Notes under the pieces: model-generated
The model's input: the letters and a program-made list of their open reading frames with translations, nothing else
Databases searched by the model: none
What the model was told of the DNA's origin: nothing
Position numbers and translations under genes: made by a program
NCBI RefSeq assembly: GCF_024449025.1
Contig: NZ_JAHLKM010000002.1
Span: forward strand, 1-64,000
Reading direction: 5' to 3'
DNA: 64,000 nt
Origin: Natronomonas aquatica
Lineage (GTDB): Archaea > Halobacteriota > Halobacteria > Halobacteriales > Haloarculaceae
In this document: positions 37,179 to 45,688 of the stretch, piece by piece
How positions within the stretch are numbered: position 1 is the first letter of the stretch
Layout of the letters: every line of letters begins with the position of its first letter

Positions 37179-37469
37179 ATGGAAACGGAGTCCGTACCGC
37201 AGGAGATCACGTCACTCGTCGGACGGGAAGTGTACTCGAACAACGGCGTCTTCGTCGGCGAGATCGAAGACATCCGCCTCGATCTACAGAAGGAACTGGT
37301 CACCGGGCTCGCGCTCGGCGACGTGAACAACGAGCTGTTCGACGTCCGGGTTTCGGACTCGGAGGGGGTCATCGTCCCGTATCGCTGGGTCCGGGCCGTC
37401 GGGGATATCGTCCTCATCAACGACATCGTCGAACGGCTCCAGGATCCGGATGACGAGGAGAACGTCTAG
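37179..37469 (+). CDS. PRC-barrel domain protein
   Basis: This 96-aa single PRC-barrel protein has the core segments LVGREVYSNNGVFVGEIEDI and VIVPYRWVRAVGDIVLI. Archaeal stand-alone PRC-barrel proteins are thought to bind RNA or other proteins, and recently some were linked to cell division, but the role here is unassigned. Its stop codon overlaps the stop of the convergent DHH gene. Confidence 0.88.
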   Translation: METESVPQEITSLVGREVYSNNGVFVGEIEDIRLDLQKELVTGLALGDVNNELFDVRVSDSEGVIVPYRWVRAVGDIVLINDIVERLQDPDDEENV

Positions 37470-38890
37470 CTACTGTTCGAACTCTCGCCGCCGCTCTCGA
37501 CGCCCATCGCCTCGAAGAGCTTCGACCGGACCGCCTGTTCGGTGAGCTCTAACAGCGTGTCCCTGTTGTCGCCGGTGATCTCGAGCCCGGTGAAGATCCC
37601 GAGCGGGATCTCCGCTGATGCGTCCGTCGAGTGCCCCCGGACGTCGCCGATCTCCTCGAAGGCGTCCTGCAGGACGTTGCCGATATTGATCCGGATGTCC
37701 TTCGAGCGGGCCGCGAGATAGATCGTGTCGTCGGCGATCGCAAAGACCGCCGAGGTCGTGATCCCCTCGAGGTTCAGCAGGTGCTGGGCGGCCTGCGAGA
37801 GGGCGTCCCGATCCCGGATGAACCCGGCGTTGGACACCAGATGTGAGCCCTTTACCTCACGACTCCGGATCGCCTCCGCGAGCACGTCGAGCGTTTCGGG
37901 GCTCATCGACGGCGATTCGACCTGTTCGAGCGTGTCGTGGTTCGCGAAGGGATACAGGTACGCCGCCGCGGTCAGATCCGCCGGCGTCGTGTCCCGCTTG
38001 AAATCGAGGGTCTCCGCACGGATCCCATACAGGAGTGCGGTCGCGACCTCCTCCGAAAGGCTGAGATCGAGCTCCTGGAGATACTTCGTGAGGATCGTCG
38101 ACGTCGAGGAGACGTTCGACCGGACGTCGGAGAACGCCGCGTCGTACTCGACCTCCGGCTCGAAGTGATCGATGAGGATGTCGACGTCGCCCTCGACGAC
38201 CGGGTCGGTCGCCTTCGCACAGTCGACCAACGCGAGCGTATCGTACTCCTCCAGGTCGGTGTTCGAGAGCGGCACCAGCTCGATGCCGAGCAGGTTGACG
38301 AACGCGCGGTTCTCCTGGTGGCCGATCTCGCCCTCATAGAGGATATCCGCCTCGACGTCGCGTGCCTCGGCGATCGCCTGTAGCGCGACCGCCGAGGCGA
38401 TCGAGTCCGGACCCGGCGAACGGTGGGCCAGGATCGCGAGCGAGTCACCGCCGTCGATGATCTCGGCCATCTGGGTGGTCTTGTACTCGAGTTCCCCCTG
38501 TTCGAGCGCCCGGAGCGCCGAGTCTGCGATGACCTTCGAGGGGTTGATGACGACGTCCGCCCCCGATTCCTTGAGTTCCTCGGCGGTGACGGGATCGGAG
38601 GCACGAACAATAATGAACCGCTCGCCGCTCCGCCTTTCGAGGTTCTCGACGGCCGCCTGGTTCGCCTCGATGTCCGACGAAAGGATGAGAACGACGTCCC
38701 GGTCGGCGATGGCCTCCGCGGCGGCATCCTCGCGGATGTCCGCCGTACGGGCGTCGAGATCCTGATCCCGCAGGGCCTCGACGCGCCCCTCGTCCCGGTC
38801 GAGGATGAGTACGTCCTTGCCTTCCTCGACGAGTCCCTCCGCGACGGCGTGGCCGACGCTCCCGCAACCGAGGATCGCGTACGTCGACAT
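37466..38890 (-). CDS. RCK_N-DHH-DHHA1 phosphoesterase
   Basis: This 474-aa protein has an N-terminal nucleotide-binding RCK/TrkA-N domain (YAILGCGSVGHAVAEGL), a DHH domain (ILAHRSPGPDSIASAVAL, then ALVDCAKA) and a DHHA1 domain near the C-terminus. The signature DHH reads IDHF here, lacking the second His. DHH-DHHA1 proteins include cyclic di-AMP and nanoRNA phosphodiesterases. The RCK_N part may sense NAD(H) or nucleotides. The start MSTYAILGCG at 38890 is chosen from several nearby ATGs because the Rossmann strand begins there. Confidence 0.88.
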   Translation of the reverse strand: MSTYAILGCGSVGHAVAEGLVEEGKDVLILDRDEGRVEALRDQDLDARTADIREDAAAEAIADRDVVLILSSDIEANQAAVENLERRSGERFIIVRASDPVTAEELKESGADVVINPSKVIADSALRALEQGELEYKTTQMAEIIDGGDSLAILAHRSPGPDSIASAVALQAIAEARDVEADILYEGEIGHQENRAFVNLLGIELVPLSNTDLEEYDTLALVDCAKATDPVVEGDVDILIDHFEPEVEYDAAFSDVRSNVSSTSTILTKYLQELDLSLSEEVATALLYGIRAETLDFKRDTTPADLTAAAYLYPFANHDTLEQVESPSMSPETLDVLAEAIRSREVKGSHLVSNAGFIRDRDALSQAAQHLLNLEGITTSAVFAIADDTIYLAARSKDIRINIGNVLQDAFEEIGDVRGHSTDASAEIPLGIFTGLEITGDNRDTLLELTEQAVRSKLFEAMGVESGGESSNSS

Positions 38891-39039
38891 CGAAGCCATC
38901 GAGATGGCGGTGCTCATATAGCGGCGACGAGGAGCGGCGAACACTTAATATGCCCGTACCCGCCGAGTCGTGCCACTGTCGGACGATCCGCCCGACGAAC
39001 GCAACCTATTTGAACCGACCGCCGATACGTGGGAACGCG

Positions 39040-39113
39040 GGGCCGATAGCTCAGTCAGGGAGAGCATCTGGCTCTTAACCAGACGGTCGGGGGTTCAAAT
39101 CCCCCTCGGCCCG
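39040..39113 (+). tRNA. tRNA-Lys (CTT)
   Basis: This is a complete 74-nt cloverleaf. The acceptor GGGCCGA pairs with TCGGCCC followed by discriminator G. The anticodon arm is TCTGG-CTCTTAA-CCAGA with anticodon CTT, and the T-arm is GGGGG-TTCAAAT-CCCCC. There is no intron. CCTATTTGAA near 39003-39012 is a plausible promoter element. A second copy of the 3' end lies downstream at 39205. Confidence 0.96.
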
Positions 39114-39204
39114 TACAGTAAAACCGTGAGCGTAGCGAGCAGGTGAACGAACCGGCAGAGCGGGATTCGAACCACACGAAACGAGCAGGGCGGAGTCTCG
39201 TATC

Positions 39205-39227
39205 GGGTTTAAATCCCCCTCGGCCTG
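39205..39227 (+). repeat. Duplicated 3' end of tRNA-Lys (integration scar)
   Basis: The 23 bases at 39205-39227 match the last 23 bases of tRNA-Lys (39091-39113) at 21 positions and include the T-loop and acceptor strand. Such duplications arise when an integrase inserts an element at a tRNA 3' end. Only about 90 bases remain between the copies, so the element has been lost or reduced. A T-tract follows the repeat. Confidence 0.75.
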
Positions 39228-39299
39228 TTTTTCACGAGCGGTCGCGAGTCGCGTAGATACGGGTACAGCGACGGGATCGTCCGTCGAGGAACGCCCGCG

Positions 39300-39515
39300 T
39301 CATTCCTTTGGGTTCGGATCGCCCGATTGCCGCTGTGTCACGACATCGACGGCCAACAGGACGGCGTACAGCAAACAGAACCCGAACAGAAAGATGAGGA
39401 CGACGAGGTGTGGATCGACGTAGATGGGGTCGGCGAGCCAGCCTGCCATCCCGCCGGGGGAAAACGCGAACGCGCCAGTGCCGACGATGACCGCCGGCCG
39501 GTGTCGGGAGATCAT
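39300..39515 (-). CDS. Small two-segment membrane protein
   Basis: This 71-aa protein has two hydrophobic segments (about 6-28 and 36-59) and a short charged tail ending RQSGDPNPKE. I know no family. A reverse-strand CTTATAAGC box near 39562 lies about 45 nt upstream. The gene lies between the tRNA-Lys scar and a DUF47 gene. Confidence 0.55.
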   Translation of the reverse strand: MISRHRPAVIVGTGAFAFSPGGMAGWLADPIYVDPHLVVLIFLFGFCLLYAVLLAVDVVTQRQSGDPNPKE

Positions 39516-39678
39516 CCGATCTGGCCCTGAACGGGAATTCTTTCTGCCGATACATGAACGCTTATAAGAACCGCATATACCATTCCGTATCGCTCGTGAA
39601 CGATATGTAGATGAACTGCTCGAACGGCGGTAGCACTTCAGCGGGCTGAACCGACGTCTCGCCTGGTCTACTCCGGCG

Positions 39679-40401
39679 TTACCCGAGTTCCGGCGCCGGG
39701 TAGACGTCGAGATCGAGCCACTCCTCGGTACCCGAGAGGAGATGCATCCGGTCCGTCACGTCCTCGATCGCATCGAGAACGTCGTCCAAAAGTACCGCGA
39801 GCTGCCGGTAGACGACGCCTGTGCCGTCGGAATCGCCGTCGAAAGCCGCCGACAGCACGTCCCCTCGGATCGCGTCGGCCTCGCTTTCGCGTGTTCGGAT
39901 CCGCGTTACCTGTTCGGTGATCGAGACGGCGCCGTCCGGGCGACACAGCGCGCGAACGAACGTCGATACGGCGGTTTCCAGTTCGTCGACGGCGGCCACG
40001 GCGTGTTCAGCCATCCGGTAGAGGCCGTCGAGACACGGCTCGCGTCGTCGCGGTTCGATCGCCGCCAACTCCGTCGCGAACTGCTCTGTGGCGTTGGCGA
40101 CCGAATCGAGGGTACCGTACAGCTCGAGCAGCCGGTCGGTGTGGAAATAGATCCAGGTCAGCCGGATACCGGCCGTTTCGGGATCGACATCCGTGACGAA
40201 CCCGCCGAGTTCCCGAACCGTCCTGTCGCAGTCGCTTTCGAGGCGCCGCGTTCGCTCGACGATCGGGCCGTAGTCACCCCCCTCCCGGTACCGGTCGACG
40301 AGCGTTGGGAGCGTCCCGACGCAAACGGTGAGATCCTCGAGGTACCGGTCGGTAAGCGATTCGAGCTGTCGGCCGAACGCCGCCGGGCTATCGGCATCCA
40401 T
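39679..40401 (-). CDS. DUF47/PhoU-like protein
   Basis: This 240-aa helical protein is related to the DUF47 (PhoU-like) family. Conserved-looking segments are FGRQLESLTDRYLEDL near the start and LAVLLDDVLDAIEDVTDRMH near the end, with acidic residues spaced as in metal-binding PhoU bundles. DUF47 proteins often accompany low-affinity phosphate permeases (PiT), but none is adjacent here. The TATATA box and palindrome TACCGTACGGTA (40450-40461) lie about 50 nt upstream. Confidence 0.75.
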   Translation of the reverse strand: MDADSPAAFGRQLESLTDRYLEDLTVCVGTLPTLVDRYREGGDYGPIVERTRRLESDCDRTVRELGGFVTDVDPETAGIRLTWIYFHTDRLLELYGTLDSVANATEQFATELAAIEPRRREPCLDGLYRMAEHAVAAVDELETAVSTFVRALCRPDGAVSITEQVTRIRTRESEADAIRGDVLSAAFDGDSDGTGVVYRQLAVLLDDVLDAIEDVTDRMHLLSGTEEWLDLDVYPAPELG

Positions 40402-40575
40402 ACCCGATGTATCGACGGTCGGGGAAAGTCGCTTGCTATGAGATCTATATACCGTACGGTACCGGTCCGGAGCCGACAGTTTCGGGGGCTACTCACCGAA
40501 GAGAGGAACGACCCGAGCGCTAAGCGTCACGGGAAAAACGTACTCGAGTACTCGACCGATACAGTCAGTGAACCG

Positions 40576-41466
40576 CTATAGCTTGCCGGCCTTCTGCAGC
40601 TTCATGAGGTCCTCGGTATCGAGGGTCTCGCCTTCCTTGAACTGCTGGTAGATCTCCTCGGCTTCTTCCTTTGCGGCCTCGCGTTCCTCGGCGCGGCCTT
40701 CCTCGCGTTCCTCCTCTTCCTCTTTGTCGAGCTCGCGGAGCCGTTTCTGGACGCGGACGAAGTCCTCGTGGTGGCGGTCGGCGGCCTCCTGGGCCTCGAC
40801 GAACTTGTCGTGCCACTCGTCGGCCTCGTCGCGGATGTCGTCGGCCTCGCGGTAGGCCTCGATCATCTTGTTGTGGTGCTCTTGGGCCTTGTCGGCCAGT
40901 TCGGTCACCTTCTGGTGGTGTTTCGAGGCCTCGGCGCGGACCTCCTGGGCCTCCTCTTTGAGTTCCTCGAGTTCGCCGCCCTGATCGAGTTTCTCCTTCC
41001 GGTCGGAGAGCTTCTCGCGTTTCTCCTCGATCTTCTCGATGAGTTCGCGCTCGTCCTCCGTCGAGAGAACCTCGGTCTGCTGTTTGAATTCCAGGTCCTC
41101 GATCTCCTCTTCGAGCTTGTCGACACTTTTGCCCTCGTTCAGCTCGAGGTCGTCTTTCAGTTCGTCGACCTGATCGAAGAGTTCGTTGGCCTTCGCGTTG
41201 AGTTCGTTGCGTTTCTCTTTGTGTTCCTGGACCTGTTCGTTGAGTTCGTCGCGCTTCTCGCGGTGCTCTTGGGCCTCGTCGACTTTCTCGCGGGTCTTCG
41301 CGTTGAACTCATCTCGCTTGGAGGCGCGCTCGGAGGCCATCTGGTTCAGCTCGTTCCGTCGGTCACGGAGCTGACCGGCCTTCTTGATAAGCTGGCCCTT
41401 GGATTTGTTCTCGAGGTCGTCTTCTGTCAGTTCTACGTTGTCGGATTCGCTAATTGACTCTGCCAT
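40576..41466 (-). CDS. Archaeal coiled-coil protein (COG1340-type)
   Basis: This 296-aa protein is almost entirely charged helix (Glu/Lys/Arg/Gln) with continuous heptads from about residue 20 to 270, as in the archaeal COG1340 family of predicted coiled-coil proteins. There is no membrane segment or catalytic motif. The function is unknown; a structural or ribosome-associated role is conceivable. The antisense frame over the gene looks hydrophobic only as a consequence of its codon pattern. Confidence 0.88.
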   Translation of the reverse strand: MAESISESDNVELTEDDLENKSKGQLIKKAGQLRDRRNELNQMASERASKRDEFNAKTREKVDEAQEHREKRDELNEQVQEHKEKRNELNAKANELFDQVDELKDDLELNEGKSVDKLEEEIEDLEFKQQTEVLSTEDERELIEKIEEKREKLSDRKEKLDQGGELEELKEEAQEVRAEASKHHQKVTELADKAQEHHNKMIEAYREADDIRDEADEWHDKFVEAQEAADRHHEDFVRVQKRLRELDKEEEEEREEGRAEEREAAKEEAEEIYQQFKEGETLDTEDLMKLQKAGKL

Positions 41467-41796
41467 GGTTACTCACGTTGCTCCATTACCGCTCCGGCCG
41501 CGGACAGCAACCGCTGCTGAACCGTCGGTCGCCGTATAAGGAAGGTTCCCTGTCATTCTGGTCGGCTGACGATGCTGCCGAACGCCGGACGCGTTCTGGT
41601 AACCAAACATATATTGCGTCGGTATTTAAAGCTTGTGGGGCGCATAACCCGTGGAAACACCCCTCACAGCCCGGCAGAAGCTACGTTAAGTGTTCACACA
41701 CTATGTTCGGGAACATATAAACGACCACGTCACGAACCGGCCACACCCCCGGTACGTTCCGGATCGCTGAAGTGCGCCGTCGGCCTCGAACCGATA
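41467..41796. promoter_or_regulatory. Divergent intergenic region with palindrome
   Basis: There is no gene here. TATATT near 41610 and TATTTAAAG near 41622 are candidate boxes for the minus-strand coiled-coil gene or for upstream starts. The perfect inverted repeat TATGTTC-gg-GAACATA at 41702-41717 overlaps a second box (ACATATAAAC) that could drive the DUF371 gene, leaving a leader of about 55 nt. This overlap is typical of repressor-controlled archaeal promoters. Confidence 0.5.
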
Positions 41797-42210
41797 ATGA
41801 GACAGCGCGTACAGGCGATCGGCCACCAAAACGTCACCGCCGAACACACGAGTACGTTCGAGTTCACGAGCGACGACTGGTTGACGCCGGCCGGCGACTG
41901 CATCCTCGGAATCGAGGCCGCGCCCGTCCCGGCGGCGTTCGAGGATCGCTTCGTCGAGGCCTGCCGATCCGAGACGGCGACGATAACCGCCACGCTACGC
42001 GTCGAGGGCCACGAACAGATCATCGAGGGTCGTGGGAGTCCGGCGTTGACTTTCGAGAGCGACCGTAGCATGGTCGGGCGGACAAGCGAGTACGTCGACG
42101 ATCGGACGGTGATGATCGGCGCCGACACCGCAGCGGCCGACATCGATCGCGCCCTCGTCGACGCGCTCGCCGACGGGGCGACACTGGAATGTCTCTTCGA
42201 GGTCGAGTGA
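41797..42210 (+). CDS. DUF371 family protein
   Basis: This 137-aa protein begins QAIGHQNVTAEHTSTFEFT and contains DDWLTPAGDCILGIEA and RGSPALTFESDRSMVGRTSE, the pattern of the archaeal DUF371 family. It is probably a small beta-rich cytoplasmic protein. The function is unknown. An in-frame extension to 41572 is not used because similarity starts at the ATG at 41797. Confidence 0.85.
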   Translation: MRQRVQAIGHQNVTAEHTSTFEFTSDDWLTPAGDCILGIEAAPVPAAFEDRFVEACRSETATITATLRVEGHEQIIEGRGSPALTFESDRSMVGRTSEYVDDRTVMIGADTAAADIDRALVDALADGATLECLFEVE

Positions 42211-42267
42211 GGACACCGGCGTTTTCCGGAAGACAGCGTTTTTCTCCCGGCGACCGTAGGCGGGGAC

Positions 42268-43083
42268 ATGGACGACGAGCCAGCCGAGAACATTTCCGGT
42301 GGCGACTCGGGCGGCGGCGCGTTCGCCGCGTTCGAGCCGAACGAGGCGGAGACGAAATCGGAGGCGGTCGTCGATCGCCTCGGCGAACTGTACTGGCAGA
42401 AAGCGTACGGCGGTCGGGATGGCCTCGAATGTCTCGTCCGGACGATCCTCAGCCAGAACACTTCCGACAAGGCAAGCCAGCCCGCCCACGACGCCCTGAT
42501 GGAACGGTACGGCTCCGGGGACGACCTGGCGGCGTCGCTTGCCGCCGCCGAACAGTCCGAACTCGCGGAGACGATCTCCTCGGCCGGACTGTACAACCAG
42601 AAATCCGAACGGATCATCCGGATCGCCGAGGATATCGTCGAGACGTACGGCGGCGCCGACGGGTTCGACCGGTTTGTCAGGGAGGAACCACCCGAAGACG
42701 TCCGGGAGACGCTTCTCGAGATGGGCGGCGTCGGCCCCAAAACCGCCGACTGTGTCCTTCTCTTCGCCGGCGGGCGCGGCAGCGTCTTTCCCGTCGATAC
42801 GCACGTCCACCGGATCGCCCGACGGCTGGGGATCGCCCCCGCTGACGGCGACCACGAGGGGGTCAGGCAAGCGCTGGAGGCCGCCGTCCCCGGCGAGAAG
42901 TGTGGGTTCGGCCACACCGCGATGATCCAGTTCGGCCGGGAGTACTGCTCGGCCCGGGAACCGGCGTGTCTGGACGATCCCGACGCCTGTCCGATAGCGG
43001 ATCTCTGCGATCAGGTCGGCGTCTATCCCGAGACCGGCGAGGTGATCGACCCCGCCGACGCGCCCGAGTCGAACGGCAAGTAA
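42268..43083 (+). CDS. nth: Endonuclease III (DNA glycosylase/AP lyase)
   Basis: This 271-aa base-excision repair enzyme acts on oxidised pyrimidines. The helix-hairpin-helix is MGGVGPKTADCVLLF with the catalytic Lys, followed by the catalytic Asp in PVDTHVHRIARR. An Fe-S motif follows, CSAREPACLDDPDACPIADLC, with C-x6-C-x6-C-x5-C; the middle spacing is wider than the usual C-x6-C-x2-C. The N-terminal 30 residues are a Gly/Ser/Asp-rich extension. Confidence 0.93.
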   Translation: MDDEPAENISGGDSGGGAFAAFEPNEAETKSEAVVDRLGELYWQKAYGGRDGLECLVRTILSQNTSDKASQPAHDALMERYGSGDDLAASLAAAEQSELAETISSAGLYNQKSERIIRIAEDIVETYGGADGFDRFVREEPPEDVRETLLEMGGVGPKTADCVLLFAGGRGSVFPVDTHVHRIARRLGIAPADGDHEGVRQALEAAVPGEKCGFGHTAMIQFGREYCSAREPACLDDPDACPIADLCDQVGVYPETGEVIDPADAPESNGK

Positions 43084-43125
43084 CACGCAGTCGCCCGTGA
43101 ATCCGAGCAGGGCCTCGGCGGACGC

Positions 43126-43473
43126 TCACCCGGCGCCGGTCGTCGAACGGTCGGGACCGCTCCGATAGACCGCCGAGAGGATCACCGCCGCGATACCGAA
43201 ATCCAGACCGTGTCCGAGCAGGTGATGGACGGGCATCGGGACGATCCCGAGGACGGTCCCCATTCCGAGGATCGAACGGACGAAGAGCGCGCCGACGGCG
43301 ACGGCGATAAGCGCGTATCGCCGGCTCCGGCGGCGCCGGTAGGCGACGACGCTCAGGCCAAAGAGGATCCCGGTACCGAGTCCCGCGAGCGAAAGCACCG
43401 CCAGGATCACCACCGACGCGGGATAGCTGACCCACTCGCCGCCGAGCCGAGCCAGGAAGGCGAAAAACACCAT
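43126..43473 (-). CDS. Small haloarchaeal membrane protein
   Basis: This 115-aa protein has about four hydrophobic segments (about 4-12, 17-40, 52-70 and 85-100) separated by a basic loop (YRRRRSRRYA). A His pair (PVHHLLGHG) lies in the last third. The family is uncertain, probably one of the uncharacterised haloarchaeal membrane DUFs. The start MVFFAFLARLGG at 43473 is preferred to an upstream M that overlaps the divergent gene's promoter. Confidence 0.65.
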   Translation of the reverse strand: MVFFAFLARLGGEWVSYPASVVILAVLSLAGLGTGILFGLSVVAYRRRRSRRYALIAVAVGALFVRSILGMGTVLGIVPMPVHHLLGHGLDFGIAAVILSAVYRSGPDRSTTGAG

Positions 43474-43567
43474 ACTCGGAATTGGAGGCGAGCCGATAAT
43501 GGTGTTACGGGATCCGAACACCCCCATCGCCGGGGACCTTTTGTATCCCGCAGACCGGAATCAACGT

Positions 43568-45067
43568 ATGCTGACGAAGGACCTGCTCCGCGTCTCGCGA
43601 GCCGGCGGCGGCTACCGCCCCCGGTTTACCGATCCCGACGACGAGGCGATCGCGGCGCGGGTTCTCGGCGTCTATCAGGGCCACGTCGGACGGACCCGCT
43701 CGGAGCTGGAGGCGGCACTCGAAGAGGTAGAGCGCGAGGCCGCGGATTTCAAGCTCGTTCGGGGGTTCGCGAAGCTGCTCGAACGGGAGGCGACCTTCGA
43801 GACGCGGGCCCCGATCGAGCCCCGGCGCGCCCGGACGGCCGCCTTCGAGGCCGCCGAACCCGACGGCGTCGTCACGGCGACCGAGCGGGAAGCCGCCCTC
43901 GAAACCGCCGCGGATCGGCTCGGCCGGTCGCCCGAGGCCGTCGAGTCGTCGCTGTTCGCCGACCTAGAGCGGGCGGCCGTCCTGGCCGGGATCGACACCG
44001 ACTACGATCCCCCCTCGCTCCGACGACAGTACGACCTCTCGTTGGCCCAGACGGCACTCTTCGACGCCGTCGAGGTCCGGATCCGCTCGTCGGATCCGAA
44101 GGCGCTCGTTTCGACAGTCAAACGGCTCCGGCTGCTCTATGAGATCCACCGGACCGACGGCGGGCGAGAGGTGATCGTCACCGGCCCGGACGCCCTTTTC
44201 AAACGCTCGCGCCGGTACGGGACCCGCTTCGCCCGGCTCCTTCGTACCGTCGCGAAAGCCGACGAGTGGCACCTCGAGGCGACGATCGACGACCGCGGAA
44301 CCGAACGACGGCTGGTCCTCGAGGACGGTGACGTCTCCGTCCCCGGGATCGAGCCGGTTGCCGAGCCGACTTTCGACAGCGGCGTCGAATCGGATTTTTA
44401 TTCCCGCTTTTCGGCGCTGGATCTCGACTGGCGGCTCCTCAGGGAGCCCGAACCGCTCGAGGCCGGCGAGTACGTCGTCGTTCCGGACTTCGCGTTCGAG
44501 TGGGCCTACGGGGAGTTCCGGGTCTTCTTCGAGATCATGGGTTTTTGGACGCCCGAGTACGTCGAAAAGAAGCTCTCGCGGTTCGCCGACCTGGAGGACG
44601 TCGCCTTTCTGGTCGCCTACGACGAGAGCCTCGGCGTCGGCGAGGCGATCGAGGCGACGGGACAGCGGGCGATCCCCTACACCGGAACGGTCCGGCTGAA
44701 GAGCGTCCGGGACGCGCTCCGGCCCTACGAAGAGCGGCTCCGAAAGGAAAGCGCCGACGCGATCCCGGAGCCGCTTTCTCCCGAGGGAGGCGTCGTGACC
44801 GTCGATGGGCTGGCCGAACGCCACGGCGTTCCCGAGTCGGCGATCGAGGCGGCGACGCTGCCCGACCACGAACAGGTCGGCCGAACGTTCCTCCGGCCGG
44901 GCGTGCTCTCGGAGGTCGAGACACGGCTCGAACCCGGAATGACGCTTTCGGCCGTCGAAGACGTTCTGGACGGACACGGGATCGACGAGACGAGCGCCGT
45001 CCTCTCGCGGCTCGGATACCGCATCGAGTGGGACGGGCTGAGCGGCGGGACCTTGCGGGAGACGTGA
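43568..45067 (+). CDS. DUF790 family predicted nuclease
   Basis: This 499-aa protein starts MLTKDLLRVSRAGGGYRP, the characteristic opening of the archaeal DUF790 family, predicted to contain a RecB-like nuclease fold. The region VVPDFAFEWAYGEFRVFFEIMG, about residues 305-325, has the D-x(n)-E-x-K-like arrangement (with FWTPEYVEKK following). A C-terminal HTH-like part is present. Family members are often next to an XPB/Rad25 helicase gene; none is adjacent here. CTTTTGTATC near 43537 supports a leaderless ATG. Confidence 0.85.
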   Translation: MLTKDLLRVSRAGGGYRPRFTDPDDEAIAARVLGVYQGHVGRTRSELEAALEEVEREAADFKLVRGFAKLLEREATFETRAPIEPRRARTAAFEAAEPDGVVTATEREAALETAADRLGRSPEAVESSLFADLERAAVLAGIDTDYDPPSLRRQYDLSLAQTALFDAVEVRIRSSDPKALVSTVKRLRLLYEIHRTDGGREVIVTGPDALFKRSRRYGTRFARLLRTVAKADEWHLEATIDDRGTERRLVLEDGDVSVPGIEPVAEPTFDSGVESDFYSRFSALDLDWRLLREPEPLEAGEYVVVPDFAFEWAYGEFRVFFEIMGFWTPEYVEKKLSRFADLEDVAFLVAYDESLGVGEAIEATGQRAIPYTGTVRLKSVRDALRPYEERLRKESADAIPEPLSPEGGVVTVDGLAERHGVPESAIEAATLPDHEQVGRTFLRPGVLSEVETRLEPGMTLSAVEDVLDGHGIDETSAVLSRLGYRIEWDGLSGGTLRET

Positions 45068-45142
45068 GCGGCGCGACCGGCGGTATCCTCGTAGCCCCTG
45101 CCCCGGCGGCCGGGAACGACCGCCCTCTCGCCCTCGCGTTCG

Positions 45143-45688
45143 TTACTCCTGACGGGGATCGAACTCCCGCTGTCGGCCCTTCGGCATCCGGGATCTGAGT
45201 TCGCCGTACAGATACAGGCCGACGCCGATCGGCTCGACCGCGCCGGCGATCCCGTGGGCGGCGATGAGATACCCCCAGTCCCCGTCCCACGCCGGGTCGG
45301 TGTCCGCCCCGCGCAGGAACGCCCTCGCTTCGGCCTCCTCGAGGACGAGTACGTTCCGGTCGGCCTCGCGACCGAACCGCTGGACGGCGTCGGTCGTCGG
45401 CTTCCAGTGTTCCTGTCTAGTCCGCAGGAACGTCATGCCGAGTCCCTCGACTGCAGCCGGCGATTCGATCTCGTCGGCGAACGCCCAGATCTTGCCGGCG
45501 CCCTTCTCCCAGAACGTGTATCCCTCGAACGTTTCGAGATCGAGGCCGAACCGCTCGACCCACCACTCGATCACCTCCCTTCGCGTCGCCCGTCCCTCGA
45601 CGGTCCGATCATCGGGGGTCGCCGGAAGCCGATCGAACCGCGATCCGTCGTTTCTTTCGGGCTGCGCGCCGCGGTTTCCGTCGGTCAT
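45143..45688 (-). CDS. Small partner protein of RNA methyltransferase (DUF7122-like)
   Basis: This is a 181-aa soluble protein whose ATG overlaps the stop of the RNA methyltransferase gene by 4 bases. The segments EVIEWWVERFGLDLETFEGY and YTFWEKGAGKIWAF, and the C-terminal AAHGIAGAVEPIGVGLYLYG, resemble the C-terminal domain found fused in bacterial RsmF-type m5C methyltransferases. I infer a detached RNA-binding or PUA-like module for the upstream enzyme. Confidence 0.7.
   Translation of the reverse strand: MTDGNRGAQPERNDGSRFDRLPATPDDRTVEGRATRREVIEWWVERFGLDLETFEGYTFWEKGAGKIWAFADEIESPAAVEGLGMTFLRTRQEHWKPTTDAVQRFGREADRNVLVLEEAEARAFLRGADTDPAWDGDWGYLIAAHGIAGAVEPIGVGLYLYGELRSRMPKGRQREFDPRQE

Noticed and set aside
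40768-41457. 229-codon hydrophobic frame on the plus strand
   Set aside because: It mirrors the Glu/Lys codons of the coiled-coil gene in reverse (Leu/Phe), so the apparent membrane protein is an artefact.
41572-41796. N-terminal extension of the DUF371 gene
   Set aside because: The extension covers the palindrome and promoter-like words, and family similarity starts at the ATG at 41797.
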